DNA from: Campanula takesimana
Taxonomy: Eukaryota > Streptophyta > Magnoliopsida > Asterales > Campanulaceae
Length of the DNA stretch: 64,000 bases
Assembly (NCBI GenBank): GCA_026119855.1
Contig: JAOWBW010000597.1
Coordinates: 558,001 to 622,000 of the forward strand
Direction of reading: 5' to 3'
Part shown: piece by piece, positions 46,019 to 56,680 of the stretch
Position numbering within the stretch: the stretch's first letter is position 1
Layout: each line of letters begins with the position of its first letter
The notes under the pieces: generated by a model
Told to the model about the DNA's origin: nothing
What the model saw: the letters and a program-made list of their open reading frames with translations, nothing else
Database searches by the model: none
Made by a program: the position numbers and the translations under genes

Positions 46019-49000
46019 TTAGGATAACTTACCAAACGAATCAAACAACCAAGGATATTTCCTCTCCATTTCATCCCGAAGCTCCCAAATTGATTCTTAA
46101 ACATTATGGTTCCTACACACAACTCTAACAATAGGAATACTCTTAGTTCTCAATTCTTGAACTTTAGAATCAATCACCTGAACTGGATGCTCCTCATAGG
46201 ACATACTGAGTTCAATATCTTCAGGTATCTCAGATAACACATGAGATGGATCATACACATACTTTCGAAGCATCGAAACATGGAACACATTATGAATCTT
46301 GTCAAGAGAAGGAGGTAACGCAAGACGATAAGCTCGATCTCCAACTCTTCCCAAAATCTCAAAAGGACCGAAAAATCTAGGAGCAAGTTTACCTTTCTTC
46401 CCATATCTCTTAATTCCCACCTTTTGAGAAACTTTCAGAAACACAAAGTCACCCTTTTCAAACTCTAGGTATCGCCTCCGGTGATCAGCATAACTCTTCT
46501 GACGACTCTGAGAAATAGTAAATCGATCCCGAATAAGCTTAACTTTTTCAACTGAATCATTAACCATGTCAACACCCCAAATCTTTGCTTCCCCAACTTC
46601 ATCCCAACAAATAGGTGAACGAAATTTTCTTCCATACAATGCTTCATAAGGAGCCATCCCAATACTCGACTGAAAACTGTTGTTATAAGCAAATTCTACG
46701 AGAGGCAAATGAATATCCCAAGAATCTGCAAAATCAACTGAACAAGCTCTCAACATATTCTCAAAAATCTGAATGGTTCTTTCTGACTGGCCATCTGTTT
46801 GAGGATGAAAAGCAGTACTAAATCTTAACTCTGAACCCAAGGCCTTCTAAAATGCTTGCCAAAACCGAGAAGTGAATCTAGGATCTCGATTAGAAATAAT
46901 GCTAACTGGAACTCCATGCAACTTCACTATCTCATTAATGTACAAAGTAGCAAGCCTTTCCATCGAATAGCCAATCTCAATAGGTAAGAAGTGAGAAGAC
47001 GTTGTCAATCTGTCTACAATCACCCAAACTGCATCATGCCTTCTCTGAGTACGAGGTAACCCTGTCACAAAATCCATAGTAACATGTTCCCATTTCTATT
47101 CCGGTATCTCTAATGGTTGAAGCAATCCCGCGGGCCTTTGATGTTCAGCTTTCACCTGTTGACAAGTCAAACACTTCGACACATAATCCGCTATCTCTCG
47201 CTTCATGTTGTTCCACCAAAACTGTTGCTTCAAATCTTGATACATTTTGGCACTCCCGGGATGAATAGTATACCTTGACTTATGGCCTTCCTCGAGAACT
47301 TGAAGTTTAATCCCATCAACATTAGGAACACACAATCTACCTCTGAAAGTCAATACTCCTTCAGAACTGAGAGAAAAGTCTTTAAATCTGCCATCTTTGA
47401 TTTTTCCCATAATCTTTACTAACTCGTGGTCATCTTTCTGAGCATCCTTGATTTGTTGAATTAAGGTTGGCAATACTCTGATATTCACAAATATAGCCCC
47501 ATGCCTCGATTCAAAAGGACACCAATCTCGAGCATCTTCTAACATCTTCCATTCTCGTATCATCAATGAAGCTACATAGGACTTCCGGCTAATAGCATCA
47601 GCTACCACATTTGCCTTGCCCGGATGATAAGAAATGGTGCAATCATAATCCTTCAACAGCTCCATCCATCTTCGTTGTCTATTATTCAACTCTTTCTGGG
47701 AGAAAAGATACTTTAAACTCTGATGATCTGTGAAAATCTCAAACTTTGCTCTATATAGATAATGCTTCCATTTGTGTAACGCAAAAACAATAGCTGCAAG
47801 CTCCATGTCATGGGTTGGATAATTCTGCTCACTAGGAGTTAACTTCCTTAAAGCATACGCAATTACCTTCCCACTTTGCATTAGAACACACCCCAAGCCT
47901 TCTTTTGAAGCATCACTATAAATTACCAATTCATCATTCCCATTAGGCAGCGCAAGAATAGGAGCGGTGGTCAACCTTTTCTTTAACTCTTCAAAACTAA
48001 CTTGACATTTGTCATCCCACACATATGGCACATTCTTTCGAGTCAACTGGGTCAATGGTGTTGCAATCTTAGAAAACCCTTCAATAAATCTTCTGTAGTA
48101 CCCAGCTAACCCCAAGAAACTTCAAATTTCTGTAACTGATTCTGGCCTTTTCCAATTCACAATAGCTTCAATTTTTGATGGATCAACAGATATACCTCTA
48201 ATAGAAACCACATGTCCCAGAAAAGAAACATCATCAAACCAAAAAGCATACTTACTGAATTTTGCAAACAACTGCTTCTCCCGAAGAATAGATAGAACCA
48301 TTCGCAAGTGTTGCTCATGTTCTTCCCGAGACTTGGAATAAACAAGGATGTCATCAATGAACACAACCACAAAAGAATCAAGATAAGGCTTGAAAACCCG
48401 ATTCATCATATCCATGAAAACATCTGGAGCGTTTGTTAACCCGAAAGGCATAACAAGAAACTCATAATGACCATACCTACTACGAAAAGCAGTCTTAGGA
48501 ATGTCTTCTGAGTGAATCTTCAACTGATGATACCCACTCCTCAAATCAAGCTTTGAAAAGACAACTGACCCTTGGAGTTGATCAAATAAATCATCAATGT
48601 GAGGCAAAGGATATTTGTTCTTTATAGTCACCTGATTCAGTTTTCTATAGTCGATACATAGTCTCAAGGACCCATCTTTCTTCTTTACAAACAACACAGG
48701 AGATCCCCAAGGTGATACACTGGGTCGAATGAAACCCCTATCAAGCAACTCTTGCAATTGAACTTTCAACTCCTTTAATTCAGCTAGAGCCATTATGTAA
48801 GGTGACTCAGATATCGGGGTAGTACCTGGAAGTAAGTCAATACAAAACTTGATCTCCCTATCAGGAGGCATAGAATACTCGGTAGAGAACACATCAAGAA
48901 ACTCTTTCACAATATGCACATCCTCTACTTCTGGCAACTTTTTAGTAGTATCAAGAACACTAGCCAAGTACCCCGTACAACCACGATGCAACAACTTTCT

Positions 49001-50488
49001 AGCTTTCACATAAGAAATAATACGAATTCCCTTACCCAAAGGAGCAGCCTCAAAAGTAAATTCAGGCACATCAGGAATAGAAAATGTAACCACCTTTTTA
49101 TAACAATCAACTGAAGCATGGTATTTACTCAACCAATCCATTCCCAAGATAATATCAAAATCTTGTAATGGAAAAACAACTAAATCAGCAAATAAAACAT
49201 GCTCCCAAATATGCACATCACATCCATGTAACACCTTATTAGTCACCAAACACTCCCCTATTAGAGTAGACACTTCTAACACATAAGGTAGAGATTCAGA
49301 AGAAACATGCAATCGAGAAGCAAAATGCACAGATACATAAGAATGCGAAGAGCCAGGGTCTACAAGTGCTCGTGCCCTCAAATTAGACACAGAAATTATA
49401 CCTCCTATCACGTTAGAAGAATTTGAAGCCTGTTGTTGATTGATAGCAAAAACATGACCTTGCACTTTAGGCTTCCCTGAGGCATCCCTCTTCTGACCCT
49501 AAGATGATCCTGCTCTACTCCCATATGGTACAATCCTTGATCTTGGACAATCCTTTTGAAAATGGCCAAGCTGACCACAATTAAAACACTTTCCCTGCTT
49601 CTTCCAACATCACTCTTCAGTGTGCCCTTCCTTCTGACAGTAATTACATATTATTCTACCTTGATTGCCCGGGGTGTTACCTTGATTCCTGACAATTGGT
49701 TGTCCTTGTGGTTGCCCTCTAAATTGTGATGGTGTTCCTTGACATCCTCGATTATCACCACGCTGTGGTTGAGGTCCTCCTTGCCTTCCTGTACCTGCCA
49801 ATTCAATTTTCCTCTTATGTTCTTCTATATCATGCTCCAACTGATATGCTCTATCAATAACATCTTGAAAATCTTGCAACTTGTGGGATACTAGTTGACT
49901 TCGAATCACAGTTTTCAAACCCTTTACAAATCTAGTTGCTTTCCTTTCCTCAGTTGCCACCAAGTGAGTACAATACCTGGATAACTCCGTAAATTTGGGC
50001 GTATACTGAGCCACAGACATAGTATTCTGCTCCAAGTTAAGAAACTCAATTTCCTTCTTGTCTTGATCCACCCGAGGAATGAAATGTTCCTTGAACTTCT
50101 TCAGAAAATTCTCCCAAGTATAGGGTACATGATTATCATCCCAATTTGTTTTCAAAGCTCTCCACCAGTGCTCAGCAGCTCCACTCAGTTTATAGGTAGC
50201 AAACCTGACTTGTTCTTCATCTGTACATCTCAAGACATCAAATATTTTCTCCATCGACTCTATCCACCTCTCGACCTTTATTACCTCTGGTTCCCCTTCA
50301 TAACCCATTGGTTTCATCTTCAGGAACTGTTCTAACCCATATCTCGGAGGTGCTTGTTCTCCTCCTTGCCTTTGATCATTTAAAGTTTTCATTGATGTCT
50401 CGAACATCCCCTGAAACAAAATTCAGGCCTCTTCTCTGGCAGCCCCTTGCCCTGAAGAACCAGCCTGATCTCCTTCAGTTTCACCCAT
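46019..50488 (-). pseudogene. Element F gag-pol polyprotein, one frame with seven nonsense codons
   Basis: Met 50488 opens gag (retrotransposon gag domain around WWRALKTNW...FKEHFIPR). Knuckle remnants are CNYCQKEGH and CFNCGQLGHFQKDC. Protease has LVDPGSSHSYVS. RT has KLDLRSGYHQ and VVFIDDILVYSKS. RNase H has YSDASKEGLG. Integrase has HHCC (H...CLTCQQVK) and a core with MDFVTGLP, SNRDPRF and AFHPQTDGQSER. The C-terminal chromodomain-like part ends KYPWLF. Stops lie at 50423, 49610, 49499, 48122, 47096, 46847 and 46097, before the natural TAA at 46019. All intervals are multiples of three, so there is no frameshift in 4.47 kb. Chromodomains of this group direct integration to heterochromatin. 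Not functional. Confidence 0.92.
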
Positions 50489-50581
50489 TTTCAATAAATA
50501 CCTGCATAAGACACTCAACGTTACTCACTCTATACACAACTACCCTCCTAGGTCACTTAGTAATTCTAGACCATCTACAAC

Positions 50582-50598
50582 CTAGCTTTGATACCAAC
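50582..50598 (-). other. Element F primer-binding site
   Basis: The complement reads TTGGTATCAAAGCTAG, an initiator-tRNA-Met-type PBS variant abutting the 5' LTR remnant. Confidence 0.75.
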
Positions 50599-51020
50599 TG
50601 CCGTGCCCCGTACCCGTGGTCCTTCTTGGCCCCACGCTCGGGACACGTACAGAAGACGTCATAAAACATTTTAGGAAATTTTTTTCGAAGTGTACTTTCA
50701 TAAAAGTTTCATATAACCAAACACATTTACTTGAAACATGGTTTCATTTCCACATAAACAAACTTTCACAATCCAAAGTACTTAGCCATAAGGCTTACAC
50801 GCTTTACTTACAAATTTATAACTCACCAACATGTTCTCAAAAATAGGTGATACAAAGATGAAGTCACGGGTACACTACCCAAAAGGTTATACATTTACAT
50901 AATGTAGCCTTTACATAACACATATCCTAAAATGTCTTACCCAAAATCACCACCACGACGTCCTCCTTTGTGCAGTGACCTATCTCTTGGGCTCTCCTTT
51001 ATCTAAAACAGTAAATAAAT
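50599..51020 (-). repeat. Element F 5' LTR remnant (U5 side only)
   Basis: Matches 44043-44463. It breaks off within a short AAATAA microhomology and is followed by filler and an integrase fragment. Confidence 0.88.
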
Positions 51021-51066
51021 AATGCTAACTGGAACTCCAAGGCCTTCTGAACCCAAGGCCTTCTGA
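51018..51066. other. Templated filler at a rearrangement junction
   Basis: Two short pieces duplicate nearby sequence: 51018-51038 repeats 51111-51131, and 51039-51050 repeats 51055-51066. Patchwork copies of this type are typical of end-joining repair of double-strand breaks. Confidence 0.7.
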
Positions 51067-51782
51067 AATGCTTGCCAAAACCGAGAAGTGAATCTAGGAT
51101 CTCGATCAGAAATAATGCTAACTGGAACTCCATGCAACTTCACTATCTCATTAATGTACAAAGTAGCAAGCCTTTCCATTGAATAGCCAATCTCAATAGG
51201 TAAGAAGTGAGAAGACTTTGTCAATCTGTCTACAATCACCCAAACTGCATCATGCCTTCTCTGAGTACGAGGTAACCCTATCACAAAATCCATAGTAACA
51301 TGTTCCCATTTCTATTCCGGTATCTCTAATGGTTGAAGCAATCCCGCGGGCCTTTGATGTTCAGCTTTCACTTGTTGACAAGTCAAACACTTCGACACAT
51401 AATCCGCTATCTCCCGCTTCATGTTGTTCCACCAAAACTGTTGCTTCAAATCTTGATACATTTTGGTACTCCCGGGATGAATAGTATACCTTGACTTATG
51501 GCCTTCCTCGAGAACTTGAAGTTTAATCCCATCAACATTAGGAACACACAATCTACCTCTGAAAGTCAATACTCCTTTAGAACTGAGAGAAAAGTCTTCA
51601 AATCTGCCATCTTTGATTTTTCCCATAATCTTTACTAACTCGGGGTCATCTTTATGAGCATCCTTGATTTGTTGAATTAAGGTTGGCAATACTCTGTTAT
51701 TCACAAATATAGCCCCATGCCTCGATTCAAAAGGACACCAATCTCGAGCATCTTCTAACATCTTCCATTCTCGTATCATCAA
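51051..51782 (-). pseudogene. Second integrase/RNase H-region fragment of an F-type element
   Basis: Minus strand, about 95% or more identical by eye to 46835-47573. It spans the HHCC zinc region and the start of the integrase core (frames 51312-51782 and 51003-51293). It carries the same TAG between LLQPLEIPE and KWEHV as element F, but lacks the F stop at 46847. It ends abruptly at 51780 against a plus-oriented PPT. Confidence 0.88.
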
Positions 51783-51793
51783 GGGGGAGTGAT
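51781..51793 (+). other. Polypurine tract of fragment G (plus orientation)
   Basis: AAGGGGGAGTGAT directly before the G LTR. It shows that G is the 3' end of an element reading in the opposite direction to F. Confidence 0.85.
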
Positions 51794-53895
51794 TGTAACG
51801 ACCCCAAAACCCGTCCCTATTTATTTTATATTTTGGGAATTTTTATTTGACATAATATGTGCATTTTATGTGTTGCATCATATTTTATGATTTGCACATC
51901 TTACTTGATTATTTGTGTTATTTACTTAGTTAGTAATAATAATGGTTAAATGAGTTAATTGATTAAGTTGAAACTTTAGGGTCCTTTGTGAAAATGTAAC
52001 TTCAGGGGTTAAAGTGTTCAAATCGAAAGTTGAGTGACCAAAATGAAGTTTTGGGTAAAAACCCTTTATAAACTTTTCTCTTTCTTTCTCTGTGTATGTA
52101 TGTTCTGCAACTTTCTTCTACGCTTCAGTTAGGGTTAAAGAGAAAAAGGTAAGTTCAACCCATTTTGATTTAATTCTTTTTATTTACTTACCCGTTTTAA
52201 AAACTAATTATATAAAAATGATCAGGGCGTCGAGTAGATCATTTCTATCCGAACAAAACTTATTTCAGCGATACTTTTTCCGGAAATAGGTAAGTTACTA
52301 ATTCCCCTTTAAATATTAAAATGGTCATATATGTTATATTTGATACTTGTACTTGTTAATTTTGTGATTTGAATAATATTTGTGATACTTGTAATTTTGG
52401 GATAACGGGAGTATTTGAAAAGTTGATGTTGGTTGTTTAAAGAAGCTATATTTGGGTTGTATAACTCAGTTTGGTTGAATTATGTTTGGTAAGATAGATG
52501 TGGGTTATACTTTTGGGACGGTGAAACGAAAGGAGTAAAATTAGCAAGTTTTAGGCCTAGCGGGTGTGTTGGGCGGCCGCCCAAATAGGGCGTGCGGCCG
52601 CACACTTATCTGGAAGATTTTTGTCTTGGAACAGAGTGTGTTGGGCGGCCGCACAGGATGGTGTGGGCGACCGCCCAGGGTTGCTGGAAAAGTTAAGTGT
52701 TCCATTTCAAGTGATTTAACGTTCAATCTTGGTCTAGGTCTTAGGTGATATCCTAGAGTACCTAGAGGGTTGTTGTGGAACACCCTAGTATTTGTAATTG
52801 GTTCCTTTGTGAACATATGTGTTGTGGAATTTGACTAAATGAACATCTTTTGATGTGTGTTGGATTGGTTCATCTTTGTGATGTGTTTGGCTTGATTACT
52901 TACTTTGGAATCATTGCCCCGATTGTTGTTTAAGCAAGTATTCATTACTATGCTCGTTTGGAAGTCCAGCTGGTACTTGTTCTAGAGTCGGGCATTGGTA
53001 GGGATTATAATGGCACACGAGCCAAGTTCATTGTAAGGCTTCTACCATTGGTTTCCAATTTTTAACCCCCTTCCTTGGGCCACAGATTGGGTTTGGGCTA
53101 GCTCTCCTTTGAGTGAGTTTAGTCGCCGTTTGGGTTATGACTATGTGTCATTTTCCCCTTGTTGTTGTTGTTGTTGTTGTTGTTTGGTTCATGAACCGGT
53201 TTTAGCCCTTTGGTGCTGCTCAGTTGATACCTCTCAGATGGTTATATGGTTGTTTCTAGAACCATGGCTCAGTATCCACGTATGAGTGTTTATTTCCGCC
53301 TTATGTGTGGTATGATGAGTTGGTCGTTATTTCCAACCGGTATGGGACGGTTGGCGATAGGGAGCCTATCATATTATGTGCTATGTGGATGTTTATTGAC
53401 ATTGTTTAATTCTGAGTATCATTTCAGCATGTAACGTAGTTGCATTTTAGTAGCTTACTGAGATTCATTCTCACCCTTATTTGTTTACTGTTTTAGATAA
53501 AGGAGAGCCCAGGGGATAGGTCACTTCAAGGGAGGACGTCGAGGTGGTGATTTGGGTCAGATATTTTGGGAAAGTAAGTTTGGTATGTAAAGGCTACATT
53601 ATGTAAATGTATAACCTTTTGGGTAGTGTACCGTGACTTCATCTTGTATCACCTATTTTTGGAACAAGTTGGTGAGTTGTAAATTTGTAAGTAAAGTGTG
53701 TAAGCCTTATGGCTAAGTACTTTGGATTGTGAAAGTTTGTTTGTGAAAATGAAATCAAGTTTCAAGTAAATGTGTTGGTTATATGAAACTTTTATGAAAG
53801 TACATTTCGAAAAATTTTCCTAAAATGTTTTATGACGTCTTCCGTGCGTGTCCCGAGCGTGGGGCCAAGTAGGATCACGGGTACGGGGCGCGACA
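51794..53895 (+). repeat. G: full LTR of the F family in opposite orientation
   Basis: 2102 bp, TGTAACGACC to GGCGCGACA. It is the inverse of the F 3' LTR with an additional 160 bp or so near 51830-51990. It has a TATAAA-type box near 52064, GC-rich palindromes at 52571-52582, 52592-52603, 52643-52654 and 52665-52676, and a GTT microsatellite at 53161-53184. Small frames inside (e.g. 53246-53434) are mirrored in the F LTR and are not genes. Confidence 0.92.
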
Positions 53896-54213
53896 AAAAC
53901 TTCTAAGATAACAACTTTCAAACTCAACCATTCTTGACCACATATCTCTTGACCGCACCTCAACATTGACCGGACTCACTCGACCGCAACCTGGTTGACC
54001 GTGAGGACTGGTATTCCAATTCATAGAGATCTTGTCAAAACCAACTCTACCTTATTTACATCGAAAACTTCCGCTGTGCATATTACACCTTGACCGTGTG
54101 GTTTTTTACTTGACCGCAAATTTAAGATTGTAAGCACTTGGTTGAATTTTAAATAGGCTATTCACCCCCCTCTAGCCTCTTTTCATACCCTTGTTGTGTC
54201 TTTGGGACCAACA
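53896..54213 (+). repeat. Probable tail of the element X 3' LTR
   Basis: About 318 bp rich in TTGACCG motifs. It ends in GCTATTCACCCCCCTCT and GGGACCAACA, the sort of terminus found in SIRE-type LTRs. It has the same 'ccgctgtgcat' run found in copia U5. Its 5' LTR partner is outside the window, so assignment to X rests on position and style only. The start of this LTR and the end of the extra ORF were lost at the F/G rearrangement. Confidence 0.55.
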
Positions 54214-54858
54214 TTAACAATTACTTTACTACAAATGGATACCTATTAAGTGAGAATATTTTGAAGACTGAAAACGAAAACAAAAAAAAAAATGATATCT
54301 CATTTGTCAGGTTAAAGTTGCTAAATGAAAATACTATCATTATTAGAAGGTGTAAAACCAAACATTACTAGGTGCAATTCTCACATCATATATATTCACT
54401 GTCTCAATATTTATTTATTTTTTATTTCATAAATTCTTCGATTCAAATTCACTAGTGTACCCCTTGTGGCAAAACAACTATCGGATTCGACTCATCAACA
54501 TATTAAATAAGATGTTTTACATATGTTTATTTTATTTTATTATTGTAAATTGCATTATAAATAATTTTTATTTTTATAAATAAGATGGACCAAAAATACA
54601 ACAATTTTCTGGGAGCATGGGGCATTATAGATGCTAAAACCTAATCAATACAAAAATCTTAGCAGCGGAACTCAAAACAGCAAACTATTATTATTTTACT
54701 TTTTTGAAAGAAACAGCACACTATTAAAAAGAAAGAAAATCGAAACAGAAAATTAAGATTATAATCACTATGAATTGAATGGCTGAAATAACTTCCTGAT
54801 ATAGAAGGATAATAATGTCATTTCTCTAAGTGAGAAGCAGAATTAGCAATTTAAGGAA
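54214..54858. other. Intergenic AT-rich DNA
   Basis: Nothing recognisable: no coding frame, no terminal repeats. It is the transition from the retrotransposon nest to the host gene. Confidence 0.6.
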
Positions 54859-55034
54859 GAGTTGGTTTTGGGGGAAATTAGTACCTCCATAAGTTATAAA
54901 AAGTTATGTTTTTTAACCCTTTTTAAACCCTAAAAGGCCTAATACTTAAACCTTAAACCCTAAACTTTAACCCCTATAATAAAAAAGGATTTTTTATAAC
55001 TTATGGAGAAACTAGTTTCCCCCAAAAATTTCTC
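54859..55034. mobile_element. Mutator-type foldback MITE in the MADS-box gene promoter region
   Basis: This 176-bp element has terminal inverted repeats of about 45 bp: GGGGGAAA...CTCCATAAGTTATAAAAA at 54869-54905, with its inverse at about 54990-55025. It is flanked by the 9-bp direct repeat TTTAAGGAA (54850-54858 and 55035-55043). A 9-bp TSD is the hallmark of the Mutator superfamily. The middle has degenerate AAACCCT-like repeats. No coding capacity. Confidence 0.78.
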
Positions 55035-55168
55035 TTTAAGGAAATGATTTAAGAAAGTAAGGATGTGAATAAAAGGAAACTAGAAATGTCAGTTTTTAAA
55101 GTTAAATTTACTAAAATGGGAATATAATTTCTACTTTTAGAAAAATTAATCTAAGACTGATCAAATCC

Positions 55169-55177
55169 CCACGTGTC
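55169..55177 (+). promoter_or_regulatory. ACGT/G-box element (CCACGTGTC)
   Basis: CACGTGTC combines a G-box core with an ABRE. It lies about 190 bp before the TATA box of the MADS-box gene. Such sites bind bZIP/bHLH factors. Function here is inferred from motif and position. Confidence 0.4.
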
Positions 55178-55362
55178 AGTGACTAATAAGACAGGCGGCG
55201 CCATTAGCGAAAACTCCAAGGAAGCTAAAAGGAACGGCATCTGATTGGTCCCCAACATCAAAAGGGTTAATTTAGTCAAAACAAATGTAGAAACCACGTC
55301 CCTTAGCTGTTTTAGATGCCAAACCACCATAATTAGTATTTTTAATAATGTCTTAAGCCCAC

Positions 55363-55370
55363 TTATAAAA
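55363..55370 (+). promoter_or_regulatory. TATA box of the MADS-box gene
   Basis: TTATAAAA lies about 150 bp upstream of the ATG. It would place transcription start near 55395-55400 and give a 5'UTR of about 120 bp. Confidence 0.5.
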
Positions 55371-55451
55371 TGCTCTTGACTTTGATCTAAACCTTAATCA
55401 AGTAAGCTTAATTTCCTTCTCCCCCATCTTTTTAGTTCATCTTTAGAACTC

Positions 55452-55486
55452 ATCTCTCTCTCTCCCTCCCTCTCTCTCTCTCTCTA
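55452..55486 (+). repeat. CT microsatellite in the 5'UTR
   Basis: A CTCTCTCT/CTCCCTCC pyrimidine tract sits 35-70 bp before the start codon. This is a common feature of plant leaders. Confidence 0.8.
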
Positions 55487-55520
55487 AAGAGTAAGAAACC
55501 CTAGTTAGGTACTTGGATCC

Positions 55521-56649
55521 ATGGGAAGAGGGAAGATCGCGATCCGGAGGATTGATAACTCGACGAGTAGGCAGGTGACTTTTTCCAAGAGGAGGAATGG
55601 GTTGCTCAAGAAAGCGAAAGAGCTCGCGATCTTGTGTGATGCAGAAGTTGGAGTAATCATCTTCTCCAGCACCAGCAAGCTTTATGAATACGCGAGCGAT
55701 AGGTTTCTTTTTATTTTCACATCTTATTTTTGATCTCATTTATACTTAGATTTTTAGTGTATGCAGATTAAGTATAAGGTCTTTGCATATAGTGATTTTT
55801 TAAGTGTGTGTTACTGATTGCCACAAGCCTACTGTAATTTTTTTCTCACTTAAAAAGTTGTCTAAAGAATAGGAAAAAAGTAAGTTTTAGAGAAAATCAG
55901 TTTTTCCTCACACACAAAGAACTTACAAATTGTTAGTTTTATTATTAAAACTGTTTGTCATCAGTTAAACCTGTCATATTACTATATATTACTAAATCTG
56001 ACAGTTTTGACAGATTGGTTGAAAATCGAAGAGTAAAGCTGACAATTTTAAAACTGACACTTTTAATTGACGGACAATAACATTACTTTTTCTATTATTT
56101 AAGAAAAAACATAACATATTTCCGCATATAGCATTCGTTTATCTTTTTCAAGACAATTTTTTAGTTCTATAATTACCTTCTTGTTTCTTGGTGTAAGATT
56201 TTCTTTCTCTATTTTATGGCTACAAATAGATGATAAATAAAACATTTGTAGATATACTTAAATTTAATGAATCTTCATGACACCATTAAATTCAGCCCAT
56301 TATCATATACTATGTACCTGTAGATACTAGATGTAAGTTCCATGTACTGAAGGATATAAAATACTCCATTCATATATCCCCATTGCTGAGATTCTTGAAC
56401 CCCAACTATTTTGTCTCTAACTTGTGGATCTCATCAATTTAAAGAAATTTTCATGTGTATATAATATAGTCAGATCTTGTAGTATAGTATTTTACTTGCA
56501 TAGGCATTAATACTAAGACGGAAGAATTTCTTGTTTGAGGGTTTAGAAATGCCGATTCGGGTGGCATAAGTGTTAACTCGGTAGATTGTTAACCTAAACT
56601 GTAAAAAACTCTACTTTTCAATACATTGCTCTTTTACTTTGTAAGTATG

Positions 56650-56680
<31 letters not shown>

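Larger units (their letters stand above)
44043..51020 (-). mobile_element. Element F: Tekay/Del-type chromovirus (Ty3/gypsy), 5' LTR truncated
   Basis: Minus orientation: 3' LTR 44043-45984, PPT, gag-pol 46019-50488, PBS 50582-50598, and only the U5-side 420 bp of the 5' LTR (50599-51020). The lineage is called from RT/integrase wording and a degenerate chromodomain at the C-terminus. The left flank is GTGAC. No matching TSD is found on the right because that end is rearranged (51021-51793). The whole polyprotein is in a single frame with nonsense codons only. Confidence 0.88.

Noticed and set aside
45436..52540. A Stowaway-like MITE inside the F/G LTR (ACTCCCTTCGTTTCACCGTCCC and ACTCACTTTGTCCC motifs).
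   Set aside because: The two end-like motifs are in the same orientation, so they do not form inverted termini. At best this is a relic.
54930..54985. Interstitial telomere repeat (AAACCCT-like).
   Set aside because: Only a few degenerate units inside a MITE. No array.
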